Positions 22,757 through 31,422 are shown, counted from the first letter of the stretch. The stretch is 33,542 nucleotides of DNA from Betaproteobacteria bacterium (GCA_947479645.1 CANKAJ010000047.1:1-33542); one strand, 5' to 3'. Made by a program: numbers and translations. Notes: a model not told the origin generated them from the letters alone.

Positions 22757-22883
22757 GCTCTTCTCTCAAGATTTTGGTAACCGAATATAGGGCAATTTTC
22801 CCGATCGTGCCGTCGGCGCTCATTGTCACCGCTGCAGTTGCCCAGTCGTTCACCTTCTGCATGTCGCAATTGACGAAGGTCAT
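22740..22883 (-). other. Possible short ORF or gene remnant overlapping the Gfo/Idh start
   Basis: A 47-codon frame starting MTFVNCDMQKVNDWA and ending ...REEHESNR reads like coding sequence in composition. Its stop lies 17 nt inside the Gfo/Idh gene, as in coupled gene pairs. No Shine-Dalgarno precedes its ATG. The open frame extends upstream as a less protein-like, basic sequence, so it may be the 3' remnant of a longer gene. I do not recognise a family. Confidence 0.25.
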
Positions 22884-22992
22884 ATTGCAGTGCGGTGAAA
22901 GAATAATACGCCTGCGTAACGGATTGGCCCGGTTGTAGTATCTTTGCCGGCCGACGGGATGATTGAGTGGAAAAAGGAGCATTAGGCAAACC

Positions 22993-23820
22993 ATGAACAG
23001 CGAACGAAAAGTGGCCATTGTGACCGGTGCAGGCAGAGGTCTGGGGCGTGCGATGGCCGTTGGCTTGCTCGATCACGGTATTGCGGTGGTGGCCGTGGAC
23101 CGCGACCAGGCGCCATTGAATGAACTCGCCTCAGCTTATGGAAACGCACAACTCCTGACCGTCGCTCAGGATCTTACCGCCCCTGAGGCTGAGGAGCATG
23201 TACGTGCCGCAAGTTTGTCCGCCTTCGGGCGCATCGACATACTCATCAACAATGCGGGCATGGGACAGTCGGTCGTGTGGCCCGACCACTGGGTTAACCC
23301 GCTGCGCATCTGGAACATTGAGATCGATGAGTGGAAGCGCTTTTTCGAGCTTAATACACATGTCACTTTTCGCATGTCGAAAATGGCGATGCACCTGATG
23401 ATGGAACAGCGCTGGGGCCGCATCATCAATGTGACCACGAGCCTGGGTTCGATGCTGCGTGCGGGGTTTGGTCCGTATGGCGCCTCCAAGGCGGCCGCAG
23501 AATCACTGACCCGGATCATGGCAGCCGAACTGGAGGGAAGCGGTGTTACCGCCAATGTCCTTACACCCGGTGGCCTTACGAATACGGCCGCCAATCCCGG
23601 CGCGCCCTTTGACCGTTCGAAAATGATTCAACCCGAGGTCATGGTGCCGCCGCTACTGTGGCTCATATCGGACGGTGCGGGGAGTGTTAACGGGATGCGC
23701 TTTCTTGCCTCGCACTGGGACCCGTTGCTACCGCCTGAAGAGTCGGCAAAGCAAGCGGGAGCCCCCGCCGCCTGGGATGCTGGTATAAGTCAACCGAAAG
23801 AACCCGAACGAATCGGCTAA
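22993..23820 (+). CDS. Short-chain dehydrogenase/reductase (SDR)
   Basis: A 275-residue classical SDR. The cofactor loop is TGAGRGLG (11-18), with Asp36 at the end of the second strand (VAVDRD), favouring NAD(H). NNAG is at 87-90; the catalytic set is Ser150 (NVTTSLGS), Tyr162 and Lys166 (YGASK). A loop with extra residues (WPDHWVNPLRIWNIEIDEW, about 96-114) and a C-terminal extension (SHWDPLLPPEESAKQAG) suggest a specialised substrate pocket. ATG 22993 gives the conserved N-terminus although AAGGAG lies about 13 nt away. It is the first gene of SDR-Bug10-FMO-Bug11, with 14 nt to Bug10. It may oxidise a hydroxy intermediate. Confidence 0.93.
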   Translation: MNSERKVAIVTGAGRGLGRAMAVGLLDHGIAVVAVDRDQAPLNELASAYGNAQLLTVAQDLTAPEAEEHVRAASLSAFGRIDILINNAGMGQSVVWPDHWVNPLRIWNIEIDEWKRFFELNTHVTFRMSKMAMHLMMEQRWGRIINVTTSLGSMLRAGFGPYGASKAAAESLTRIMAAELEGSGVTANVLTPGGLTNTAANPGAPFDRSKMIQPEVMVPPLLWLISDGAGSVNGMRFLASHWDPLLPPEESAKQAGAPAAWDAGISQPKEPERIG

Positions 23821-23834
23821 ATGAGGAGGCTCCA

Positions 23835-24812
23835 ATGATACGCACAATGAATACGGTCCTTGCACTGGCATTACTGGGTTTATGCGCTGCAGTATCCACG
23901 TTGCATGCGCAGCAATACCCGACGAAACCGATACGTCTGCTCATCCCTTCGCCAGCGGGTGGCGGCACCGACATACTGGGCCGCGTGGTGAAGGAGGGCT
24001 TGGCCGAACTGTGGGGGCAGCCGGTTATCGTCGACAATCGCGGTGGGGCGAGCGGGCGGATCGCTGCCGCAGCCACGGCCAAAGCGACACCGGACGGCTA
24101 CACCTTGCTGTTCACCTATGGCGGCCTCCTGACGACGGGCATGCCGCTGTTCAAGGATCTCCCCTATCACCCGATCAAGGACTTTACGGCGATCGCCATG
24201 CTCTGCCAGGTTCCCGGTGTGCTGGTGGCGCATCCCTCGTTTCCTGCGAAATCGGTCTCCGAACTGATCAGCATGGCGAAGGCCAAGCCGGGTGCCATTA
24301 CCCAAGGGGCATCCAGCCCAGGATCGAGCTCGCACCTGAACATGGTGCTGTTCAAACAGATGGCTGGCATCGATATGTACCAGGTCAGCTTTAATGGTGA
24401 CGGTCCGGCGCTGGTGGCCTTGTTGGGTGGGCAAGTGCCATTCGCATTCAACAACGTCGTCGTCACGCTGCCGCATATTCAATCCGGGAAGTTGCGGGCG
24501 CTGGGCGTGGCGACATCCCAGCGCGTGGCGGACCTGCCCGATGTGCCCACCATTTCAGAGAGCGGGCTGCCCGGCTACGAAGGCCTGCTTTTCTACGGAC
24601 TGGTTGGCCCCGCCAAATTGCCGCCCGCAGTCGTCTCCCGGCTGTATGACGGTGTGCAGAAGATCAAGCAGATACCCGAGGTGCGGGCGCAGATGGCGCG
24701 CCTGGGCGCAATTCCCCTCGATATGACGACTGAGCAGTTCGGCAGCTTCATACAGAGTGAACTCGACAAGTGGACCAAGGTCATCAAGACGGGGAACATC
24801 CAGGCCGAATGA
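23835..24812 (+). CDS. Bug10: TTT-family periplasmic receptor within an enzyme operon
   Basis: A 325-residue Bug receptor with likely cleavage LHA|QQYP (after residue 25) and mature start YPTKPIRLLIPSPAGGGTDILGRVV. The usual Ala of AR is Gly (DILGR), as in Bug12. Other markers: TQGASSPGSSSHLNMVLF, YQVSFNGDGPALVALLGGQV (no YKG) and VGPAKLPPAVVSRL. AGGAGG precedes ATG 23835. It is 14 nt after the SDR stop and 53 nt before the FMO start, so almost certainly co-transcribed with both. This suggests uptake of the compound those enzymes act on. Confidence 0.94.
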   Translation: MIRTMNTVLALALLGLCAAVSTLHAQQYPTKPIRLLIPSPAGGGTDILGRVVKEGLAELWGQPVIVDNRGGASGRIAAAATAKATPDGYTLLFTYGGLLTTGMPLFKDLPYHPIKDFTAIAMLCQVPGVLVAHPSFPAKSVSELISMAKAKPGAITQGASSPGSSSHLNMVLFKQMAGIDMYQVSFNGDGPALVALLGGQVPFAFNNVVVTLPHIQSGKLRALGVATSQRVADLPDVPTISESGLPGYEGLLFYGLVGPAKLPPAVVSRLYDGVQKIKQIPEVRAQMARLGAIPLDMTTEQFGSFIQSELDKWTKVIKTGNIQAE

Positions 24813-24865
24813 ACGAGGCCTTGCCCACGCAATACATACAAATCAGCAACGAACGAGGAGAAAAG

Positions 24866-26644
24866 ATGAGTGCCGCAAACCAACCCGCATTCGACAAGCC
24901 TGTCGCCCAGTCCGAGAGGGCGCTGGTGGCGCAGTGGCTCGACCAGTTCAACGTGGCACTTCACAGCGGAAGCAAGGCAGCCATTGCGGTCCTCTTCGCC
25001 CCAGACAGCCACTGGCGGGACCTGCTTGCCTTCACCTGGTCAATCACACCCAGCCAGGGTGCCGAAGACATTGCTGCCCTGATGATGGAGAAGCAGGCCA
25101 GTGCCAAGGCGCGCGGATTTGCCATCGCAGAAGGACGCACCCCACCGCGTCGTGTGCAGAGGGCCGGGTTTGATCTTATTGAAGCCATTTTTCAGTTCGA
25201 AAATGAAGTCGGCCGTGGTTTCGGTGTGCTCAGACTCCTGGCAGGAGAGCCCACCAAGGCCTTCCAGATCATGACCAGTCTGCAGGAACTCAAGGGCTTC
25301 GAGGAAAAGACCGGGAAGAACCGGCCCACCGGAGCGGCCTACTCGCGCAACTTCGGCGGGACCAACTGGAAGGATCAGCGTATCGCCAGCCAGACCTATG
25401 CGGACCGTGAACCTGCAGTCCTGGTGGTCGGCGGAGGGCAGGCCGGACTGACCATTGCGGCGAGGCTGGGCCAGTTGGGTGTTGATACGCTGGTCATCGA
25501 CAAGCAGGAACGGGTCGGTGATTGCTGGCGCAAGCGCTATCACTCACTGGCGCTGCACAACAGTACCGATGTCAATCATCTGCCCTACATGCCCTTTCCG
25601 CCAAGCTGGCCGGTGTACCTGCCCAAGGACATGATCGCCGACTGGTTCGAGACCTACGCATGGGCGATGGAGATCAATTACTGGACGAGCACAGAACTCG
25701 CCAGCGGCAGCTACGACAAGGCCAAGGGGCAGTGGAATGCGGTGGTTCGCAAGGCGGATGGAACCGAGCGGACACTGCATCCCCGGCACATGATTTTCGC
25801 CAATGGACTGGTGGGATTCCCGCACACTCCGGATTTGCCCGGACTGAAGGACTTCAAGGGCGATGTGCTGCACACCAGTGGGTTTTCTACGGGCGCCAAC
25901 TGGCGGGGCAAGAAGGCGCTGGTGTTGGGCACCGGAACGAGCGGACACGACGTCGCCCAGGATCTGCACAGCAATGGCGTCGATACGACCATCGTCCAGC
26001 GCGGATCAACCACAGTGGTGAGCATCAATCCCAGCGCGAAGCTGGTCTATGGCATCTTCGACGGCATCCCGCTCGATGATGCGGATCTGCTGGTGAGTAC
26101 CAACACCTTGCCGGTTACGAGACTCAGTCTGCAACAGGTCACCGCGCGCATGGTCGAACTGGACCGGAAGATGATCGACGGCCTGATCGCCCGGGGGTTC
26201 AAGTGGGACATCGGCGAAGACAACGCCGGGCACCAGATGAAGATACGCACCCGCTATGGCGGCTATTATCTGAATGCCGGTTGCGCCGAACTCATCATTG
26301 ACGGCGCGGTTGGTCTGATGCAGTTCGACCAGATCGAGCGCTTCGTCGAGGGTGGGGCGCTGCTCAAGGATGGATCAGTGCGGTCGGCTGATCTGGTGGT
26401 CCTGGCGACAGGGTTTGTCACTCAGGAAGTGCTGGTGGGCAAGCTGCTGGGCGAGGAGGTTGCCACAAAGGTAGGCCCGATATGGGGTATCGGCCCGGAC
26501 GGCGAGATGAACAACATGTGGAAGCGCACCGCGCAGGAGGGCCTCTGGTTTGTGGGCGGCAGTTTTACCAATTGCCGGATGAACTCCCGCTACGTGGCGC
26601 TGCAGATCAAGGCGGTTGAGGAAGGGCTTTTGTCGAAGGCGTAA
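24866..26644 (+). CDS. Flavin monooxygenase-like protein with N-terminal SnoaL/NTF2-like domain
   Basis: A 592-residue protein. Residues about 16-150 resemble the NTF2/SnoaL fold (VAQWLDQFNVALHSG...SHWRDLLAFTW). The rest is a group B flavin monooxygenase-like enzyme: FAD motif VVGGGQAG (187-194), the fingerprint FKGDVLHTSGF (330-340, FxGxxxHxxxF), NAD(P)H motif GTGTSG (355-360) and LATGF (513-517). Such enzymes hydroxylate heteroatoms or do Baeyer-Villiger oxidations using NAD(P)H and O2. ATG 24866 is chosen over upstream in-frame ATGs, which overlap Bug10, because CGAGGAG sits 5 nt before it. Receptor genes flank it on both sides. The N-terminal domain may shape the pocket or form dimers. 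Substrate unknown. Confidence 0.93.
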   Translation: MSAANQPAFDKPVAQSERALVAQWLDQFNVALHSGSKAAIAVLFAPDSHWRDLLAFTWSITPSQGAEDIAALMMEKQASAKARGFAIAEGRTPPRRVQRAGFDLIEAIFQFENEVGRGFGVLRLLAGEPTKAFQIMTSLQELKGFEEKTGKNRPTGAAYSRNFGGTNWKDQRIASQTYADREPAVLVVGGGQAGLTIAARLGQLGVDTLVIDKQERVGDCWRKRYHSLALHNSTDVNHLPYMPFPPSWPVYLPKDMIADWFETYAWAMEINYWTSTELASGSYDKAKGQWNAVVRKADGTERTLHPRHMIFANGLVGFPHTPDLPGLKDFKGDVLHTSGFSTGANWRGKKALVLGTGTSGHDVAQDLHSNGVDTTIVQRGSTTVVSINPSAKLVYGIFDGIPLDDADLLVSTNTLPVTRLSLQQVTARMVELDRKMIDGLIARGFKWDIGEDNAGHQMKIRTRYGGYYLNAGCAELIIDGAVGLMQFDQIERFVEGGALLKDGSVRSADLVVLATGFVTQEVLVGKLLGEEVATKVGPIWGIGPDGEMNNMWKRTAQEGLWFVGGSFTNCRMNSRYVALQIKAVEEGLLSKA

Positions 26645-26684
26645 AGCCACCAGATGCGAACCGGCCCAATCGGAGGACTCAGTC

Positions 26685-27680
26685 ATGTTTCGTAGGCAAT
26701 CCATGCGATCAATTTTTATCTGCACCACCGCTGCAATATCGTTCTGCCCAGTAGCCGCTTTCTCGCAAGGTGCTGCCGACAATTACCCGTCACGGCCCGT
26801 TACGGTCATCGCCCCCTATGGTCCCGGGGGGCCAAGCGACCGGGAATCGCGGCTCACCACGTCGAAAATCAGCGAAATCCTGGGGCAGCCGTTCGTCCAG
26901 GACTTCAAACCCGGTGCGGGGACCATGCTCGGAAGTGCGCTCGCCGCAAAAGCAGCGCCGGACGGTTATACCTTGCTCGTTGTCAGCACCAGTTTCACCG
27001 TGCTGCCGGCGTTCTACAAGGATATTCCCTATGACACATTGAAAGATTTTGCGCCGATCTCCCAGGTCACCCGACGCACCAATGTACTGGTCTCGTCTCC
27101 GGAATTCCTGGCCAGGGATTTTCTGGAGTACATAGCTTATGTCAGAGCCAATCCGGGCAAGGTGAACTTTGCGACGACCGGGGCGGGTGGTGTCGGCCAT
27201 CTTTCCGGCGAATGGCTGCACGCCGCGACAAAATCACAGGTCACTTTCGTGCACTACAAGCAGGCGGCCAACCTCATTCCGGACCTCGCCGCAGGTCGTA
27301 CCGACGTCACGCTGACGGGATTGCAGTTCGTGCAGCCGCTCATCAAGTCGGGCAAGCTCAAGCTGCTGGCCGTTACCGATGCCCAGCGGAGCAATCTGCT
27401 GCCAGGCGTCAAGACCATTGCCGAACAAGGCGTGCCCGGCTACACCTACCTGGCATGGCAGGGCTTTTCCGCACCTGCCGGCACCCCTGTGGCCATCATC
27501 AATAAATTGAGCGAAGCCTTCGCCAAGGTCGTTCGTGCGCCGGATGTTGCCGCGATGCTGGAGGCAGAAGGCGGCGCGCCGGTGGGAAGCACACCGGCAC
27601 AGTTTCGCCAACTCATCGTCACCGAGACCGAACGCTGGAAGAAACTGGTCCAGGAAAACGGGATCAAGGCTGATCCGTGA
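26685..27680 (+). CDS. Bug11: TTT-family periplasmic receptor, ESR subgroup
   Basis: A 331-residue Bug receptor. ATG 26685 has CGGAGG about 9 nt upstream; the frame is open further left but those starts lie inside the FMO gene. Likely cleavage AFS|QGA (after residue 27). The mature segment YPSRPVTVIAPYGPGGPSDRESR carries the acidic variant of the binding loop seen in Bug2 and Bug13, and the central ATTGAGGVGHLSGEW and VHYKQAANLIPDLAAG resemble Bug2. It is the last gene of SDR-Bug10-FMO-Bug11, 40 nt after the FMO. A hairpin repeat (27753-27833) follows and may end the transcript. Confidence 0.94.
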   Translation: MFRRQSMRSIFICTTAAISFCPVAAFSQGAADNYPSRPVTVIAPYGPGGPSDRESRLTTSKISEILGQPFVQDFKPGAGTMLGSALAAKAAPDGYTLLVVSTSFTVLPAFYKDIPYDTLKDFAPISQVTRRTNVLVSSPEFLARDFLEYIAYVRANPGKVNFATTGAGGVGHLSGEWLHAATKSQVTFVHYKQAANLIPDLAAGRTDVTLTGLQFVQPLIKSGKLKLLAVTDAQRSNLLPGVKTIAEQGVPGYTYLAWQGFSAPAGTPVAIINKLSEAFAKVVRAPDVAAMLEAEGGAPVGSTPAQFRQLIVTETERWKKLVQENGIKADP

Positions 27681-27752
27681 TCTGAGGATCCTCCCCGAAT
27701 CCGGAATGCGCGTGTTTCGGCCACGCTTATATAGAAACCGGTTTCAAAAAAA

Positions 27753-27833
27753 CTTGTCCGAACCCACAGGGTGAGGAATCTCCTTTACATTTTGAATTTA
27801 CAGCAGATTCCTCGCTGTGCTCGGAATGACAAA
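27753..27833. repeat. Imperfect long inverted repeat of the TGTCATTCCGAG...GAGGAATCT type
   Basis: An approximately 81-bp palindromic element. The inner arms are a perfect 9-bp pair, GAGGAATCT (27773-27781) and AGATTCCTC (27805-27813), around a 23-nt AT-rich loop. The outer arms are imperfect: TTGTCCGA...CACAGG on the left and CTGTGCTCGGAATGACAA on the right. From memory, elements with TGTCATTCCGAG next to GAGGAATCT are scattered between genes in many unrelated bacteria; I cannot verify this here. A 12-bp palindrome (GAAACCGGTTTC, 27734-27745) followed by seven A lies just upstream. It may terminate the upstream operon. Only one copy was noticed in the window. Confidence 0.6.
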
Positions 27834-27937
27834 CTCATCAGGTGGTAATTTTGAGACGAGTTGTAAGTTAAATCCAGCCTATTTCACGCAGCCTGCTTCA
27901 GGTTGCATTTCCCGTTTGGTTGAAAGGAATGTGATTG

Positions 27938-29089
27938 ATGGAATCCAATAGCGAGTACCAGCGCCTCGATGATGACTTGGTATCCGCCATCCGAAAGCGT
28001 ATCGGTCAACCGACCAGCAAGAGCTATCCCCATCCGCATGTAACGGTGGCAAGTCTGGATGCCATCCGGCATTGGGCTTATGGCATAGGCGACTATAACC
28101 CGCTCTATCTGGATGACGCCTATGCTGCTGCCGGCCCGCACGGCGGGATCATCGCTCCTCCCAGCATGGGATTCGTGTTCAGCCGGGGCATATCCGGCGG
28201 CGTTACCGGAATGGCCGGGATTCACGGCCTCATTTCAGAAACGAAGTTCACCTGGTATCGCCAGATCCGTCCCGGCGACCGGTTATCCGGGAACTCCATC
28301 ATCTCCGACGTGCGTGAGCGGACCGGCAAATACGCGGATCGCCAGCTCGAACTCGTCACTGAGGGACTGCTACGCGATGGTGACGGCGAGGTTGTGGTCA
28401 AAGTGCAGAACTGCCAGCGCAGGATGGAGCGCGGCGGCGGTCGCAAGGCGTCCAAATACGCGGATCGCGCTCCCCATGTCTATACCGATGATGAATTGGA
28501 GCAACTGTGGTCTGTCGCCGCAGAGGAGACTTGTCGCGGTGCTCGCACGCGATCGTTCCAGTCTGTATCAGTCGGTGATGGCATTGATCCCATTGTCCGT
28601 GGGCCACTGACCACCAGCGATATCATCATGTTCCTGATCGGTTGGGGCGGTCAGTACATTCGTGGCCACGGCGACTGGGTTCGATGGGCGCGCCGTTTTC
28701 GGACGGCAGCCATTACCAATCCGCTCAATATTCCGCAACCGCCCGAGGCCGTGCACTGGGATGACGCGATAGCGCAGCAGACAGGCGTACCTGCGGCATA
28801 CGACTACGGTCCGCAGCGCTTTTCCTGGTTGTCGACGGCGCTGACAAACTGGATGGGTGATGCCGGCGCCTTGCGTTCATTGAGCGTCCAGTTCCGGCGC
28901 CACGTCTTTGTGGGAGAGGCGATCTGGATTCGCGGGCAGGTGGCCGCAACCCGCATCGAGGATGGAGCGGGCCTGGTCACGGTGATGCTGGAGGCCAAAA
29001 ACCAAAGCGACGAATTGGTCGCCACAGGGGAGGGGGAAATCCAACTTCCGCTGGATCTCGACACGAATGGATCGGAGTCGGCGCGATGA
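27938..29089 (+). CDS. MaoC-like / FAS1-type dehydratase, double hot-dog
   Basis: A 383-residue soluble protein, the size of two fused hot-dog domains, as in mesaconyl-CoA hydratases and FAS1-like dehydratase proteins. The N-terminal hydratase-like motif WAYGIGDYNPLYLDDAYAAAGPHGGIIAPP (46-75) keeps Asp52 and Asn54 but has Tyr57 where classical (R)-hydratases have the catalytic His. The C-terminal half (from about 205) repeats a hot-dog-like pattern ending SVQFRRHVFVGEAIWIRGQV. ATG 27938 has AAGGAA about 9 nt upstream. Its stop overlaps the CoA-transferase start (ATGA at 29086-29089), so the two are coupled. Probably hydrates or dehydrates a CoA thioester made by its partner. Confidence 0.85.
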   Translation: MESNSEYQRLDDDLVSAIRKRIGQPTSKSYPHPHVTVASLDAIRHWAYGIGDYNPLYLDDAYAAAGPHGGIIAPPSMGFVFSRGISGGVTGMAGIHGLISETKFTWYRQIRPGDRLSGNSIISDVRERTGKYADRQLELVTEGLLRDGDGEVVVKVQNCQRRMERGGGRKASKYADRAPHVYTDDELEQLWSVAAEETCRGARTRSFQSVSVGDGIDPIVRGPLTTSDIIMFLIGWGGQYIRGHGDWVRWARRFRTAAITNPLNIPQPPEAVHWDDAIAQQTGVPAAYDYGPQRFSWLSTALTNWMGDAGALRSLSVQFRRHVFVGEAIWIRGQVAATRIEDGAGLVTVMLEAKNQSDELVATGEGEIQLPLDLDTNGSESAR

Positions 29090-31422
29090 GTTCGAAACCG
29101 CTGGACGGCATTGTTGTTGCTGACTTTACCCGGATCATGGCGGGGCCATTTTGCACCCAGATGATGGCGGACCTGGGCGCGCGTGTCATTCGCGTAGAGG
29201 GCGTTGACGAGGCGACCACAGACACCACGCGAGTCACGCCGCCCATTGTCGGTGGCCTGAGTCAGACGTTCGCGGCGCTGAACCGCAACAAGGAAAGCTT
29301 GTCGCTGGATCTTTCCACCAGCGAGTCCAGGGAGATCATCAGGAAGCTCATCGAGCGCGCTGATGTCGTCATCGAGAACTTCAAGCCCAGCACATCGCGC
29401 AAATTCGGCCTTGACTGGGACAGCGTCAAGGCCGTCAACCCGAAGGTCGTTCTATGCAGCATTTCGGGTTATGGGCGGGCGAGCACCATGGCCGATGTGC
29501 CCGCCTACGATCTGGTGATTCAGGCCGCGAGCGGGGCAATGCAGCTGACGGGCGAACTGGGTCGCCCCCCCATCAAGATGGGCGTGCCGGTCGCGGACAT
29601 CGAAACCGGCGTGGCGGCGTCGATCGCAATACTGGCGTCGTTGCGCACGCGCGATGCAACGGGTCTCGGTTCGTATGTCGATATGAGCATGCTGGACGTG
29701 AGCCTCAGCCTGCTGAGCTACATGGGGCCGATGTACCTTTCGCTGGGTATCATTCCGCAGCGGGTTGCATCCGGGCACCCCACCATCTATCCCTATAACG
29801 CATTCGAAACGACCGATGGTTACATCGTTGTAGCACCCTTCACGCAGCACTTCTGGCGCAATTTCTGTCGCACGCTGAAGCGTGCCGATCTCATTGACGA
29901 TGCCCGATATGTGGATTTCACTGCGCGCATGGCCAACCGCGAGGTGCTGCACGGCATCCTGTCCGGCATCATGAAAACAAAGGGGCGCGTTGAATGGCTG
30001 CGCATTCTCGAGGAAGGCGATGTGCCCTGTGCACTGGTCCATTCAGTCGGAGAGGCCCTGGATCTGCCGCACACCCGGGCGCGCGGCATGGTGGCTCCCT
30101 TCAGCGACGGCAAATCGGACATTCCGGTAATTGGCACACCGTTCCGATTCGCATATTCGGACGGATCGGCATTCACACCCGAATATCATTACCCGCCTGC
30201 GGTGGGGGAACAGACTGGAGAAATTCTCAAATGGTTGAATGAAGATGTTCGGACATCGTCTCCGCGGCATTCACCATCCGGATCGCAAGGACCGGCGCTC
30301 GCCGGCTTGAAGGTGCTTGATCTGACGCGCATGGCGGCCGGGCCGTTCTGCACGCAACTGCTTGCAGACCTGGGCGCGGACGTCATCAAAATTGAATCGA
30401 CCGGCGGAGGTGATCCGACCCGGGGAAATATACCCAAGGTAAAAGGCTACAGCACGTATTTTCTATCCGTAAATCGGGGCAAGCGCAGTGTGGCCGTTGA
30501 TTTGAAGAGTGCCGAGGGGCTTCAGGTTGTTCTGGATCTGGCGCGAGATGCGGATGTCATCGTGGAGAATTTTCGAGCCGGTGTGATGGACAGGCTCTCC
30601 CTTTCTTACCAGGATCTCAAATCGATCAATCCTGACATTGTGTTTTGCTCGATCTCGGGTTTTGGCCACACGGGGCCGTTGAAAAACAAGATCTCCTTTG
30701 ACCTGGTCACGCAGTCGGTGGCCGGTTATGTGGACTCCACGGGGGAACCCGGCCGGCCTCCTTCCCGTCTTGGTCTTCCCATCGGCGACCTGGCGGGCAG
30801 TTACGCGGCAACTTTCGCCATCCTGGCGGCGTTGCGGCACCGGGATCGCACGGGACTTGGAGCGCATATCGATCTGGCGCTGCATGACGTGCTGATCAGC
30901 CAGTTGGTCTATCTCGGACAGACTTATCTTGCCACAGGGTTGTCGCCTGAGCGCATCGGCTCCGGTCATCCCAATGTGGTTCCCTACCGGGTCTACGAGA
31001 CCGCTGACGGGCATATGGTTGTCGCAGCCTACAATCAGACGCTTTGGCAGAAACTGATTGCAGCGTTGGACGTGAAGCACCTGGCTGAAGACTCCCGCTA
31101 CGCGACGCGCGATGCCAGGGTTGCCAACAGGCAACTGGTTGATGACACCCTGGAAGCTGTTCTCAAGGGATTATCCACGGCGGAGTGGTTGCAGATCCTG
31201 GGTAACGTTGGCGTTCCTGTGGCAAAAGTCAATTCAGTGGGTGAAGCACTCGATTCGGAAGTCGCCAGGAGTCGCGGCATCATCATTGATGTGCCCTTGC
31301 CCAATGGCGTTACGGCCCGTTCAATAGCGAGCCCTTTTCACATCAATGGCGCGATCGTCGTTGCGCCGCTGGGTCCGCCGGACTGCGGACAACACAGTGG
31401 GGCCAAATGGATGTCGAACTGA
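29086..31422 (+). CDS. Tandem class III CoA-transferase (two CaiB/BaiF domains in one chain)
   Basis: A 778-residue fusion; single-domain CaiB/BaiF (formyl-CoA:oxalate type) transferases are about 400 residues. Domain 1 (1 to about 387) starts LDGIVVADFTRIMAGPFCTQMMADLGA; domain 2 (about 405-778) repeats it as LAGLKVLDLTRMAAGPFCTQLLADLGA. A Ser/Pro-rich linker (about 389-404) joins them. Both halves keep the catalytic Asp: Asp171 in GVPVADIETG and Asp568 in GLPIGDLAG. Class III enzymes normally work as interlocked dimers, so the fusion may be a covalently linked heterodimer with two different active sites. It transfers CoA between carboxylic acids. Translationally coupled to the MaoC-like dehydratase, it suggests CoA activation of an acid followed by (de)hydration. 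Converges with Bug12 across 36 nt. Confidence 0.93.
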   Translation: MSSKPLDGIVVADFTRIMAGPFCTQMMADLGARVIRVEGVDEATTDTTRVTPPIVGGLSQTFAALNRNKESLSLDLSTSESREIIRKLIERADVVIENFKPSTSRKFGLDWDSVKAVNPKVVLCSISGYGRASTMADVPAYDLVIQAASGAMQLTGELGRPPIKMGVPVADIETGVAASIAILASLRTRDATGLGSYVDMSMLDVSLSLLSYMGPMYLSLGIIPQRVASGHPTIYPYNAFETTDGYIVVAPFTQHFWRNFCRTLKRADLIDDARYVDFTARMANREVLHGILSGIMKTKGRVEWLRILEEGDVPCALVHSVGEALDLPHTRARGMVAPFSDGKSDIPVIGTPFRFAYSDGSAFTPEYHYPPAVGEQTGEILKWLNEDVRTSSPRHSPSGSQGPALAGLKVLDLTRMAAGPFCTQLLADLGADVIKIESTGGGDPTRGNIPKVKGYSTYFLSVNRGKRSVAVDLKSAEGLQVVLDLARDADVIVENFRAGVMDRLSLSYQDLKSINPDIVFCSISGFGHTGPLKNKISFDLVTQSVAGYVDSTGEPGRPPSRLGLPIGDLAGSYAATFAILAALRHRDRTGLGAHIDLALHDVLISQLVYLGQTYLATGLSPERIGSGHPNVVPYRVYETADGHMVVAAYNQTLWQKLIAALDVKHLAEDSRYATRDARVANRQLVDDTLEAVLKGLSTAEWLQILGNVGVPVAKVNSVGEALDSEVARSRGIIIDVPLPNGVTARSIASPFHINGAIVVAPLGPPDCGQHSGAKWMSN

